DNA from: Tetracentron sinense
Taxonomy: Eukaryota; Streptophyta; Magnoliopsida; Trochodendrales; Trochodendraceae
Assembly: GCA_015143295.1 (NCBI GenBank)
Contig: CM026565.1
Location: forward strand, 13,762,041-13,826,040
Direction: 5' to 3'
Length of the DNA stretch: 64,000 nt
Shown here: positions 1 to 9,461 of the stretch, one piece after another
Layout of the letters: every line of letters begins with the position of its first letter
Position numbering within the stretch: position 1 is the stretch's first letter
Position numbers and translations under genes: made by a program
The notes under the pieces: model-generated
What the model was told of the DNA's origin: nothing
Seen by the model: only the letters and a program-made list of their open reading frames with translations
Databases searched by the model: none

Positions 1-1434
1 CATATCCATAGAGGACTCAACAATCAAGCCGATGCTTTAGCCGGTCTTGCAGCATCTCTAACTCTGTCGACAAATAGGATGCTAACCATCACGGTGGGGG
101 AAAGAAGAACTCTCAAACCCATTCCGGAGATAAGCTTCCTGGAAACAGTTTGTTCTGTGACAATCAAAGAAACAGATGAAGATTGGCGACAACCCTTCAT
201 AGATTATCTCCAGCATGGTCGATTGCCTGGATACCGTGCCAAACGCGCTGCAGTTCGCCGATGGGTCACAAAATTTGTGATGTTGGAAGAAACCTTATAT
301 AGATAGAAGGTCCTTGGATGGCATCCTAATGAGATGTATCTCAGGAAATAAAATAGATCAAGCTATAGAAGAAACTCATGTAGGGATCTGCGGTGCTCAC
401 CAAGCTGGGCGCAAGCTATAAATGCAGCTGAAAAGATTAGGCTACTACTGGCCTACTATGATTGCTGATTGTCTCAACTATGCAAGAAAATGTAAGTTTT
501 GTCAGCTCCATTCTGATTTTATACATCAGGCTCCCGAGCCTCTCCACATGACAACATGTTTATGGCCTTTCGCGGCATAGGGAATGGACATCATAGGACC
601 ATTTACCCCACCATCATCTGCTGGGCATCAATACATCCTGGCTGCAACAAACTACTTCTCAAAATGGGCTAAAGCCGTCGCTCTCAAAGAAATCAAACAC
701 CACTCAGTGGCAGACTTCATCCGGACCAACATCATATATCGGTTCGGAATTCTAGAAAGCATTATCTCGGATAACGGGCAACCTTTTTGAAGCGCCCCTA
801 TACACAAGTTGTACGCCAAATTTGGCATCCGAGAGGACCATTCTACCCGGTACTATGCAGCCGCGAATGGTCTTGCTGAAGCCTTCAACAAGACTTTGTA
901 CAAAATCCTCAAGAAAGTTGTGGATAAAAGCAAACGGGACTGGCACGAACGCCTACCCGAAGCCCTCTGGGCATACAGACTCATCGGACTCCGACACAGG
1001 CCATGCCGTATTTCCTGGTCTTCGGCGGTGAAGCAGTTCTCCCCCTTGAAATTCAAATTCTCTCCCTACGGGTGGCAATTCAGCAGTCTCTCACAAAAGA
1101 AGATTCAGCTAAAGTTCGTCTTGCAGAGCTTGAAACGCTTGATGAACGTCGCCTCCAAGCCCAACAAAGTTTAGAGATGTACCAGCAAAGATTAATTAGC
1201 GCCTTCAATAAAAGGGTAAGACTAAGGTCTTTCAAAAAGGGAGATTTGGTCTTGATAGTCAGAACTCCAATCATTGTCACTCGTCGAACCAAGGGGAAGC
1301 TTGAACCAAAATGGGAAGGGCCATACGTCGTCGAGAGGGTATACTCTAACGGATCGTACCTGCTGACCTCAATGGATGGAGAGCGAATTATCCCTCCAAC
1401 CAATGCAAGATTCCTCAAGCGATACTATTCCTAG
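1..1434 (+). pseudogene. Tat-like pol remnant: RNase H tail and integrase
   Basis: Frame 1 starts in the RNase H C-terminus (NNQADALAGLAASL) and stays open to a TAG at 304-306. Integrase follows. Its zinc-binding part is visible as THVGICGAH and CKFCQLH, and the core as GMDIIGP (first Asp, from 584), IISDNGQPF (second Asp, about 770) and GLAEAFNKT (Glu, about 875). The C-terminal part runs 1003-1434 with a GDLVLIVR-like SH3-fold stretch and WEGPYVV. The frame is broken by a shift near 305, a TAA near 418, a TAG at 578-580 where Trp is expected, a TGA at 788-790 and a shift near 985. The product would join element cDNA to the host chromosome; this copy cannot make it. Confidence 0.85.
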
Positions 1435-1446
1435 GATTCAAAATGC

Positions 1447-1675
1447 TCACTAGACCAAAAATTTGAAAGACGGTCTAGGCAAAATTTAGAGCACAAAATG
1501 ACTTGCTAAGTTGAAAACCCTAAGGGACGGCTTAAACAAAATTGAGTCAAAACAAAAGGCCCGCTAGACCAGAACTCCAAGAGACGGTCTAGGCAAAAAA
1601 ATTAGGGCAACAAATAGCTCGCTAGACTTATACTCCAAGAGTCAGTCTAGGCAAAAATTAGAGCAATTTGACAAG
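1447..1675 (+). repeat. Four imperfect ~60-bp tandem repeats after pol
   Basis: Units of the form CGCTAGAC..., GACGGTCTAGGCAAAA, then TTAGAGCA recur about every 60 bases between the integrase stop and the antisense gene. The second unit is the most diverged. No coding capacity is seen. The stretch 1676-1976 that follows is low-complexity and also without a gene. Confidence 0.7.
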
Positions 1676-1976
1676 CTCCTGAATACGAGTAATAAAGGTT
1701 CACGACGCTTCATAAGTCTCCAGAATACCAGACCGAAGTCCAAACCTTCCTAGGTACGAACAGAAACTGCCTATTCGCTCCTAAAATACGAGTCCCTTTT
1801 GAACTACGTTTGACTTGATCCTATCATAGGTACGTAGGCAGCCTGAGGAATTAACTTGGGTTCAGTCAGTTCTTCTAAAAGAACACTATCCCCCTGCGAT
1901 ACAAAATCATTGTTGTTGCCCCTCCATATGGGTGATAAGCAAAAAAAAAGGCATACAATGAATGACAAAAAAAAAT

Positions 1977-2837
1977 TCATTCAATTGGGGGGTTTACACC
2001 AGGAAGATCTTCATTTACAGGATGTATATCAAGAGGATTTTCTTCGATACGAGGAGTGATATCGAAAAAAGATAATTTTTCCATCCTGGTGCGCTGTTGT
2101 TTATGGAGACGTGCAGCTTCCCGACAAGCGTCCGCTAGGCCCTCTTTCAATCGAATGATTTTTCCCAGGGTCCTTTGACCTTGAGTCTTCACGGAATGGC
2201 CTTTTGATAATTCAAAACTGAAAGCCACCAGCTCTGCTTCCATCGATTCACGAGCACTTTTTATCTTTGAAGCCCTGAATAAGGCTTCTTGCAATTGTTG
2301 GCGCAGGCTTTCTACTTCGGCTTTTACAGCCAGCTGGTGTTCTGCAGTCTGATAAACTCTTCATGCAGATCACTAGCAACTTCAACCACTTCTTTTATTT
2401 TTGAAGATGTGTTGCTAACGCATCCCCTAGCTTCCACCTCAAGACCACTGATTGGGTCTATATTATTGAGTCGGTAAACTTTCTCGGCAGAGCTGATCCA
2501 AGCCTCGGCCTCTTGCTGCATAGTGGGATCTCTGATGCCTAGGCTATCAAGGATATTGAAAGCTTAAATACAATCGTTTTTCATCTACTCAAAATCCTTG
2601 AAATTCTTGCTGAGTAGCGAAGTCTTCAGGCCTTCGAGTACATGTCTAGCACTCTCTGCATAAGCATCAGCCAACATTTTGGATGGAGGAGGAGCTGGAG
2701 CCCGGTTGGGTACTCCGAAAGTAAACTTTGGAGCATCCATAATCCCCTTGATGGTGCCTGTAACAAGAGGTTGGGAGTTAGTCAGTGTGGAAAATCATTT
2801 GAATGGAACAAAAGAAAAAAAATCAAAATAACATACC
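1977..2837 (-). pseudogene. Antisense gene, spliced C-terminal exon
   Basis: A short intron is read at 2836-2758: donor CCTG|GTATGT, T-rich body, acceptor TTGTTACAG|GCACC. Removing it keeps the phase and avoids the TGA at 2825-2823. The downstream exon then reads through PKFTFGVPNRAP and ARHVLEGLKTS to a TAG at 2587-2585 where Gln would fit. Frames 2521-2324 and 2294-1977 continue with charged, helix-forming sequence (coiled-coil-like) and end at TGA 1979-1977. Further stops are present, so this part is decayed. Confidence 0.6.
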
Positions 2838-4651
2838 AGGAAGTCCAGAAATTCTCCTGAGAAGGGAATCATAGCTATTCCTATCCTCCAACCATCTGTT
2901 AGATGGGATGACACCAAATCCCGGATGCCCTTCGTCTGTTTGTTCTGGTGGAGGAGTAGATGGGGTGTATTCAGGTGAAAGAGGCTTGATGGGAGATGCT
3001 GGACTTGCAGGATAACTGGTTGGAGGAGTGGCTGGCCTGTGCTCGGGTGATGGAGTTATCCTGAGGAAAGGGAAGTTTTTAGAAGCTAATCCTTCGTCAG
3101 CAAACGATGTGGTATATAGAACTATGTCCATTCCGATTGCATCCGCGTCTTAGTCCTCTTCTGCGATATGGAGTTCAGGAGTGTTCGACTCAAATTCTTG
3201 AACAACCTCAACAGTGACTCCAGTTTCAGCCCCTGATCTAGTTTCTGCAATTGTTTCAGTCTCCAGCTCTATTTCAACTTGTAGCTCTGAGCTCATCTCT
3301 GCCTCAATTCCAGCTTTAGCCGCAGTCCCTCCACTGGCCCAGCGTTGAGTTCAATGTTGGCTTTAGTTTCAGGTCTTATATCGACCTCAATATCCATCCC
3401 AACCTCTGGCCTTGGCTCTGCAATTATTTCAGCCTCCGTTTCTGACCCCGCTTTGGCAATCACTTTAGCAGCTGGCTCTTCCGTCACTTCATTTATCGTT
3501 GGCATCGTTGGCTCAGTTGATGTGACTTGTTCTATATCAAGAACTTTATCGACAGGGCTGATACTCGCCGTGTTCACTGTCACCATTGTCTCAGTCCTTA
3601 CAATGCTAGGGTCAGCCTCGACTGGTGCAACTTCGGAAATAACTCCAATAGTCTGGATAAATTCTCTATTAGCCTTTGAACCTGAAGACTGTCCAGCTTT
3701 GAGAGCGCGCTTTTTAACTTTTCTAACAGCTCGTTGAGTTTGGATAGAAAGCAGAGCGGCTTCGGCTGTTTGAGCTTCGAAAAGCAGATGCACTTCTAGC
3801 TCCCTCGCTATACGGGCCTCTTCTAAGGCAGCTGCTAAATGAACTTCATGAAGATTCGTTTCCATGGGAACACCTTGACCATCCTTAGCCAATTCATCTA
3901 AAGGATGATCAGAGGTGGATTGAGAATCATTGTGTTCTGTTGAATTGATCCTGTCATCAACGTCATCAATAGGGTCAGCAATGACAGTCTTACCCAATCC
4001 CTCTAAGATACGGGGTCGGACAGCTACTCCGACAGGGGTTACGATTGAAAAGTCTTCCGGACAAATAACAAATTCTGCAACACCCTGAGGACCTTCAAAT
4101 GTATCTTCAAAATTATCAGCATCGGCATAAATGGGTATATCATGCTCAGCCGCAAGGGAAGCTATCTTTGCCATCCGGATTTGATCCTCAGTCAGTTCAA
4201 TGATAGGAGAAGGGCTTCTCTGAACACGCTTGCCTTTCCCCTTGGGGGCTGGTCTGGTCCTAGGACGCTTGCGGGTGTCAGCAACAGTTTTCTATCTCTT
4301 GGCAAGTGCCCTGACCCTCGATGGTTCTTTTCTCTTTCTAGCACCAGGTGCTTGAGTGGGAACAGGACCACCAACCTCAACAGCAGCCGCGGCGATCCTT
4401 GCCAGATGCTCCTTCATAACTACAACCGAAATATCACGGCCACCGTGCTTTAAATAAGCAGACGTACAATTTATCCACCATGTGGAGAATCTCAGTGAGG
4501 GACGGCCTTCTTGCGCTTGAGAGGGAATAAAGAATTTTGAGTGTGTATCGACGCAAATCAAATGATTCCACTCTTGTTTAATTTGATGAAAATCGGCCAA
4601 AGTACGATCAACGGCCTCCAGTGCAGGTGGTTTTGCTTGGTCATATCCGAA
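2838..4651 (-). pseudogene. Antisense gene, central and proline-rich region
   Basis: Frame segments 4600-4292 and 4174-3293 are in phase with each other across a single TAG (about 4294-4292), and 4861-4652 joins 4600 across a TAA where Gln would fit. The first part has a lysine/arginine-rich KGKGKR patch that could be a nuclear localisation signal. The 4174-3293 segment is very acidic, with repeated Ala/Glu/Ile/Pro blocks (EAEIIAEPRPEVGMD). A one-base shift near 3330 and a stop near 3152 precede the 3131-2837 segment, which is rich in Pro/Ser/Thr (SPASPIKPLSPEYTPSTPPP). No catalytic domain is recognised here. Confidence 0.6.
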
Positions 4652-4835
4652 TTATCGGCCAAATCTACTCGGATAGTAGGGTTCTACAAAACATTCTTTG
4701 CCAAGATGCCACAGCAGTTTAGCTGGATGAAGGCTCATCATCATCAAGAAATCCCTACCGGAATAACCCAAACTCATGTCATCCACCAAATAGCTGTTCC
4801 TCACCAACTCAGAGGCTCCCTTGAAAGGACGAGCT

Positions 4836-6026
4836 TTATATAAACCAGGAGTAGCGAACATATGCTTGATTGACCCCCATCTCTCTATATAATGACGCCA
4901 TCATCGGGATGAGCAGAGAGTGCCTTACGCAGGTTGCCATCCGACCAGCAACCACAAACATTTTAGGACGGATTACTTCTCCTCGACGCGAAGGCAAGAC
5001 AAAGCTGCACAGCCAACAGGACAAGGCAACAAAATAACCTTCTTCACTGACCCCATCGCTGGTCTTGATCTCAGAATTTCTGATTTCGTCATTCGATGGA
5101 GTGATGTAGGTTGGCTTGGAGTACGCATATGGTTCTCCCTTGAAAAATTACCCCAGCCATTGCTTAAGGGTAACTCTGCTCACCTTACATGCCACCCTTG
5201 CACCTTTACTCAGTGCTACTTCTTCAGCTTCTTCTTCAAGGGCGGGAGCTTCTTTATCAGTAGGGGGTGCCGTTCTGTCTGCATTCACCCTTAGAAGGGC
5301 AATGTACACCCTATCCAATTCTCTAGTGCAGGCAGGGACGTTCTCTGAATATAGAACGTTATTAAACGGGTTGAACTCGTTGTAGAAGGCTCCGCTGACC
5401 GGTAGCCCTGAAATGCGATTCATCGCATGAATAGAAAGTCCGATCTCTCCCCATGTCATGTGGAAAGTGTTGGTCTCAACACACCAGCGGTTGAGCAGAC
5501 TGCGGAATAGAAGAACATCCCTCTTGTATTCGTACCGTGCAAGTCCAACTGCTCCTCGAATGCTCAGATTTATCAACTCGTCACGGAAACGGACATATAC
5601 GTCATGAACCCATGATGGCCATAAATTCCAGCCGTCAACTGTGGAACAACTTCTGATAACCATGGAGGCGTCCCAGCAAACGTCATCTGTCCGGGTCATC
5701 AAGATTGGGAAAACCTCCTTCAATACCCTTTCTGGTTCTTCGGTCTGTGGGTCCACTACAGCACGAGAAGGTGTCAAATAACTTCCATCAGAGACTAATC
5801 TGTTGCCTATCAGACCTTTCTCGGCCTCATAAATACATACAGGTATCCTCCCACGGAGTACCCATTCTCTTGGATCTGTAACGGGAAGCGACTCAACGTC
5901 CTCTATCTCAAACTCTCCCATGATCTCCAATTGGCGATTCAGACTTGCCCCATTCTTGTCATCCTCATCAGTATCTACAAGACGAATGTTCTCAGTTTCG
6001 TGAAAATATCTCGGTACACCAGTCAT
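4836..6026 (-). pseudogene. Plant mobile domain (PMD) coding exon
   Basis: From the AUG at 6026 the protein begins MTGVPRYFHET and contains the family signature WGEIGLSIHAMNRISGLPV followed by FYNEFNPFNN. After one in-frame TAA (about 5150-5148) the same frame continues with GYFVALSCWLCSFVLPS and GEVIRPKMFVVAGRMAT, again PMD-like. The domain (Pfam aminotransferase-like PMD family) occurs in host nuclear silencing proteins of the MAIN/MAIL type and in plant transposons. Its function in retrotransposons is not established. A frameshift near 4850 leads to the next block (4861-4652). The start was chosen because a strong splice acceptor lies two bases upstream; the longer frame to 6056 begins inside the predicted intron. 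Confidence 0.75.
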
Positions 6027-6027
6027 T

Positions 6028-7182
6028 CTGCAAAAGAAGGAAGACAAGACATGCAAAATGATTCAGCTAAAAGGGAATTGAATATTATAAATTTCAGATT
6101 AAGTGGTCAAAAATGGGCCTTTAGTTGGGAATATACACCCGCCTTGATAATCTAAAATGTTTATTAATTACGGACTTAAAATAAAAATCCGAGTCTGTAA
6201 AGCTTGGATGTCTTGCTTAAAGCATACATCTAAAAATAAAGTGCTTAAAAGAAGCAATCACTCTAAGGGTTTTGTTAAGACAAATTGCCCATGAGTATCC
6301 ATCATAGCAAATGTCTAAGGACAAATGCTAAAGGTAAGATCCGTGGACAAATCCACGGATAAAGTCTCCTGATTCAGGGATCAAAATCCCCTGAAAAGCC
6401 CATCCGTGGAAAATATCCACGGATATTCAAAATTTCTAAGGACAGAAGGCTATGGGAATTAAGTGTATCCGTAGACCAGTCCACGGATAAACAATTTTAA
6501 TTCAAAAATTATAAGTCTTTGGGATGTTCAACAGACGGATACTCCGTGAATAAATTCTAGACTCACGGAAAAAAAGTCCCATGAGCAATTTATCCGTGGA
6601 AAATATCCACGGATCCTCAAAAAAAAAATCCAGGAAATCTAAGAGCATCCGTGGACAAAATCTCACGGATCAATTTTAAGCTCATGGACCAAAAACCTGT
6701 GGGCAATCAGTCCGTGGAAAATATCCACGGATACTCAAAATATCGACGGACAAAAGTCCATGAAAATAAAGAGTATCCGTGGACAAATCCACGAATCAAT
6801 TTTAGGCTAACGGACAAAAGTCCTATGGGCAAGCTTCGTGGCCATAAACCACGGGCAGTGAGTTTCCAGTTTGGTTTCCCATGACCAGAAAACTCAAAGA
6901 TTCCGGTAATGGAACTGGAATTCCTGCCGAAAAAATGCAGATGGCCCAAAAAGGGCATCCCAAGACTCCCTGATCTTGAGAAAACCCAAGAAATGCAAAA
7001 AATTGCATTTCAAGAGATCCCAAGATCAAAAAAAAAAACCCAAAGGATACCCAAATGGGCACCCACCCAATCCACTGGAATGAGGTCTGAAACCCCCGTT
7101 TTGGTCTTCAATGAACAAAAAAAAATTGGGGAAGAACACTAGTTCTTCCTCCCATTAACCCTGATTTGGGATCAAATCTTAC
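6028..7182 (-). other. Predicted 5' UTR intron of the antisense gene
   Basis: Donor TTTCAAG|GTAAGATTTG (exon ends at 7183, GT at 7182-7181) and acceptor CTTCCTTCTTTTGCAG|AATG (AG at 6029-6028) are both near-ideal plant splice sites. The acceptor sits two bases before the mobile-domain AUG. The 1155-nt intron contains the palindromic repeat field at about 6330-6800. No open frame crosses it. Confidence 0.6.
6335..6800. repeat. Eight short palindromic repeats with ATCCGTG arms
   Basis: Units such as ATCCGTGGAAAATATCCACGGAT recur about every 60 bases (near 6340, 6405, 6463, 6540, 6590, 6646, 6710 and 6772); each can fold into a hairpin. They lie inside the predicted antisense intron. From about 6800 to 7120 no further gene or clear repeat is seen. 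Confidence 0.8.
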
Positions 7183-7308
7183 CTTGAAATGAAGGAAAGG
7201 TTTGAGGAAGAAATTGAAATTTCTCTTTGAAAAGAGGCTCTGAACTCGGAGATTTCTGGGTTCGGAGGGTTGGAGAAGACAAAGTGTCTTCCCCAAGCCT
7301 AAGGCATC

Positions 7309-7318
7309 CTTTTAAAGG
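7309..7318 (-). promoter_or_regulatory. Candidate TATA box of the antisense gene
   Basis: TTTAAAAGG on the minus strand, about 30-35 bases before a CT-rich, AUG-free leader that ends at the GTAAGA donor at 7182. Position and sequence are consistent with a plant class II promoter. There is no transcript evidence. Confidence 0.45.
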
Positions 7319-7719
7319 TTGTCTTTTGGCTCATCCTGACCATCCATTTTGAAATGGACGGTCTGGATGGCAGGGAAATTCCCCGCCGTTTTAGCCTTAA
7401 TGGCAGGGGTGACCTCATCATGAGGCCTCCTCGATTAGGGAACCCATCGTGGGTTTCCCACTAACACTGTCAGTGGAGGCAGTTACGCCCCTCCACCATC
7501 ACTGCCAGGTGTCAGGATCCAGATGGATGGATTATTTCCAACCATCCAGATCCTGAGGGGCATTTGTGGCAGTGAAATTTTCACCGTTCATCACCCAGAA
7601 GTGTGTGCAATTGCACACACCCGATCTCAGTCTCTCGGAGAGACGGTTTGGGTTCACGCGTGCTTGAGGCACGCGCAGTACCTTTAGCTGTCAGCATTAA
7701 ATGCTGATGGTTGGCACTA

Positions 7720-8365
7720 TGCTACCCAGCTAAGCAAGGGTAGTGTTGATCCGTAAGGATAAACCTCACGGATCCACCCTAAGTGGTAACTCCCAAAGAG
7801 GGTTGTTGATACATACCCCATCTTTGGTGTTGACCTCCGAGACGCTGACACATATTCATCCGTGAGGAACAAAACTCCACGGATCCAATATTTATTGTCA
7901 GCCTTCATGAGGCTGACACGTGTTTATCCGTGAGGACCAAAACCTCACAGATCCAACCTTCAGTGTTACCTTCGTTAGGCTGACACGTGTCATATCCGTG
8001 AGGACAAAACCTCACAGATCCAACATGGATCATATTTAGTGTCAATTTTCAAGACACTGACATGTGTCCAATCGTGAGGACCAAAACTTCACGGATCCAA
8101 CTTTGGTGTCAGCCTCCAAGATGCTGACACGTGTCCATCCTTGAGGATAAAACCCCCCCGAATCATATTTACTGTTAGCCATCGAGAGGATAAAACCCCC
8201 ACGGATCATATTTACTGTTCGCCTTCATGAGGCTGACACGTGTTCATCCGTGATGATGAAACTCTCATGGATTCATATTTAGTGTCAGCCTCCAAAATGC
8301 CGACACGTGTTAAAACCATGAAGATAAAACGCTCACGGATCAAATATCATGTCCTGGACCTAATC
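7720..8365. repeat. U3 subrepeats with hairpins and G-boxes
   Basis: About seven degenerate units of 65-110 bp combine CTGACACGTGT with an inverted pair ATCCGTGAGG...CCTCACGGAT. Perfect CACGTG cores occur at 7917-7922, 7984-7989, 8128-8133, 8237-8242 and 8304-8309. CACGTG is the established core bound by plant bZIP and bHLH factors. Their place upstream of the LTR TATA box suggests a promoter role, which is inference. Confidence 0.7.
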
Positions 8366-8382
8366 CAGAACACGGACAAGAC

Positions 8383-8582
8383 TGTGGTCCGTGATTGAGA
8401 CCTGTGGTCTCACCTTTTGATCCGTGGTTGAGACCTGTGGTCTCACCTTTTGATCCGTGGTTGAGACTTATGGTCTCGCCTTGTGATCCGTGGTTGAGAC
8501 CAATGGTCTCACCTTCTGATCCATGGTTGAGATCAATGGTCTCACCCTTTGATTTGTGGTTGAGACCTATAGTCTCATCCTG
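8383..8582. repeat. Six tandem copies of a ~33-bp hairpin repeat
   Basis: The unit TGATCCGTGGTTGAGACC plus TGTGGTCTCACCTTT repeats with few changes and contains the inverted pair GAGACC/GGTCTC around a short loop. A repetitive open frame (repeat PFDPWLRP) runs across it only because the unit length is a multiple of three. Confidence 0.85.
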
Positions 8583-9015
8583 GTCCGTGGACTGGCCTTG
8601 GTCAGTCTATCACAGCTGACAGTCAGTATTTGACTGTCATGGGGGCCAGAGAATCCTTAATAAAAAGGATTCTCTGTCAGACTGTAGGGAATCCCAAGAT
8701 AAGGATCCCCTCTTTTAAAATCTCATGGGATGCCAGAAGGCACCACATGATTATTTTAGGATTAGTACTATGTCCTTTATCCTAGGAAAGGATGAGATTA
8801 ACATCCTTTTTTTTTCGAAAAGTACTAGGATTCCCCAAAAAAAAAGAGGAAACCTAGTACAAGAATCCTCAAAAGAAGAGGATTCTCTTGGGCTTGAGGA
8901 CTCTCTCAGATAAGGGAGAGCAGTAAGCTGGCATCTTCTAAGAGGAAAGCCCCTTTTGACTTTCCTAAAATAAGGGAGTCAAAGAGGGAGTCCCAAAGAG
9001 GACTCTCTCTCAAAC

Positions 9016-9024
9016 ATATAAAAG
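9016..9024 (+). promoter_or_regulatory. LTR TATA box
   Basis: TATAAAAGG in the context CATATAAAAGGTGTT. It lies about 245 bases before AATAAAT and 380 before the proposed LTR end, a usual U3/R arrangement. Confidence 0.6.
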
Positions 9025-9263
9025 GTGTTTTTCAGAAGAAACACAGGGGATATACACGAAGGAATACGGGAAATACCTAGAAGAAGAGAAAACTCTCGGC
9101 TCCCCTTTAAACAAGCAAGCAAGCAAGCAAACGAAGAAAAAGACTCCACGATATGGAGAATACAAGGTGAGCCCTCATACATGGCCACCATTCTTTTTCT
9201 TTTCTTGAAAAGACCTCAACGAGGCACTTGTAATGCCTACATGGGAATTGGGCAACCCCATTG

Positions 9264-9270
9264 AATAAAT
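9264..9270 (+). terminator. LTR polyadenylation signal
   Basis: AATAAAT followed by T-rich sequence, between the TATA box and the proposed LTR end. Confidence 0.5.
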
Positions 9271-9400
9271 ACATATACTTTATTCAATATATTGTTCTTC
9301 TTTTTATTCTTCATCTTGATCAGAGGTTCTTCCCCAATAAAAGTAAGGTAATTTAACAGTCGGAGTTTACTCAGATTAGAAGGATAGTTCCTCCACAACA

Positions 9401-9461
9401 AACAATAAACTCCATACAACAATGGAGGAAATTTGAAAGCAAATAAGAATGATATTTGCAC
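9401..9461. other. Unassigned spacer between LTR and satellite
   Basis: About 61 bases with no satellite similarity and no ORF. It could be residual flank or the true end of the LTR. Confidence 0.5.

Larger units (their letters stand above)
1977..7280 (-). pseudogene. Antisense plant-mobile-domain gene of the Tat element
   Basis: Read on the minus strand this looks like a complete multi-exon gene of about 5.3 kb. It has a TATA-like TTTAAAAGG (7318-7309), a CT-rich leader (about 7280-7183), an intron (7182-6028), then an AUG two bases into the next exon (6026-6024). A plant mobile domain follows, then an acidic low-complexity centre, a proline-rich stretch, a short intron (2836-2758) and a helical C-terminus ending in TGA at 1979-1977. 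The frame is interrupted by stops near 5150, 4654, 4294, 3152 and 2587-2585 and by shifts near 4850 and 3330. Extra antisense ORFs are an established trait of Tat-lineage elements. The promoter and introns are my reading of splice consensus and are not proven by transcripts. Confidence 0.7.
1..9400 (+). mobile_element. Tat/Ogre-like Ty3-gypsy retrotransposon, 3' part
   Basis: The order is the end of RNase H, integrase, a long non-coding and antisense-coding region, and an LTR-like segment. The RNase H-integrase style (NQADALAGLA, GMDIIGP), the extended region after integrase and the opposite-strand mobile-domain gene fit the Tat lineage, whose members are known to carry extra ORFs there. The 5' LTR, gag, protease and RT lie left of the window. 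The right end is placed at 9400 because the LTR-like segment (TATA box, polyadenylation signal) ends in ACAACA and satellite starts about 60 bases later. No target duplication can be tested. Many stops and frameshifts make it non-functional. Confidence 0.82.
7116..9400 (+). mobile_element. 3' LTR region of the Tat-like element (left edge uncertain)
   Basis: The segment has LTR hallmarks for the + strand: an A/G-rich tract at 7116-7135 that could be the polypurine tract, repeat-rich U3-like DNA, a TATA box at 9016-9024, AATAAAT at 9264-9270 and an ACAACA end at 9400. The true LTR start cannot be fixed because the partner LTR is outside the window. The antisense promoter near 7315 would fall in U3 if the left edge is right. 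Confidence 0.5.

Noticed and set aside
3345-3737. 130-codon plus-strand frame with hydrophobic Ser/Val/Ile composition
   Set aside because: Mirror of the acidic low-complexity segment of the antisense gene; no domain or start context.
6335-6800. CRISPR-like regularly spaced palindromic repeats
   Set aside because: Repeats are degenerate, spacers are not unique-length inserts, there are no cas genes and the context is a plant retrotransposon.
8395-8619. Repetitive protein of PFDPWLRP units
   Set aside because: By-product of a 33-bp hairpin repeat in non-coding LTR DNA.
8630-8640. TGTCATGGGGG as the Tat-like LTR start
   Set aside because: No polypurine tract precedes it; the left LTR edge is left open.
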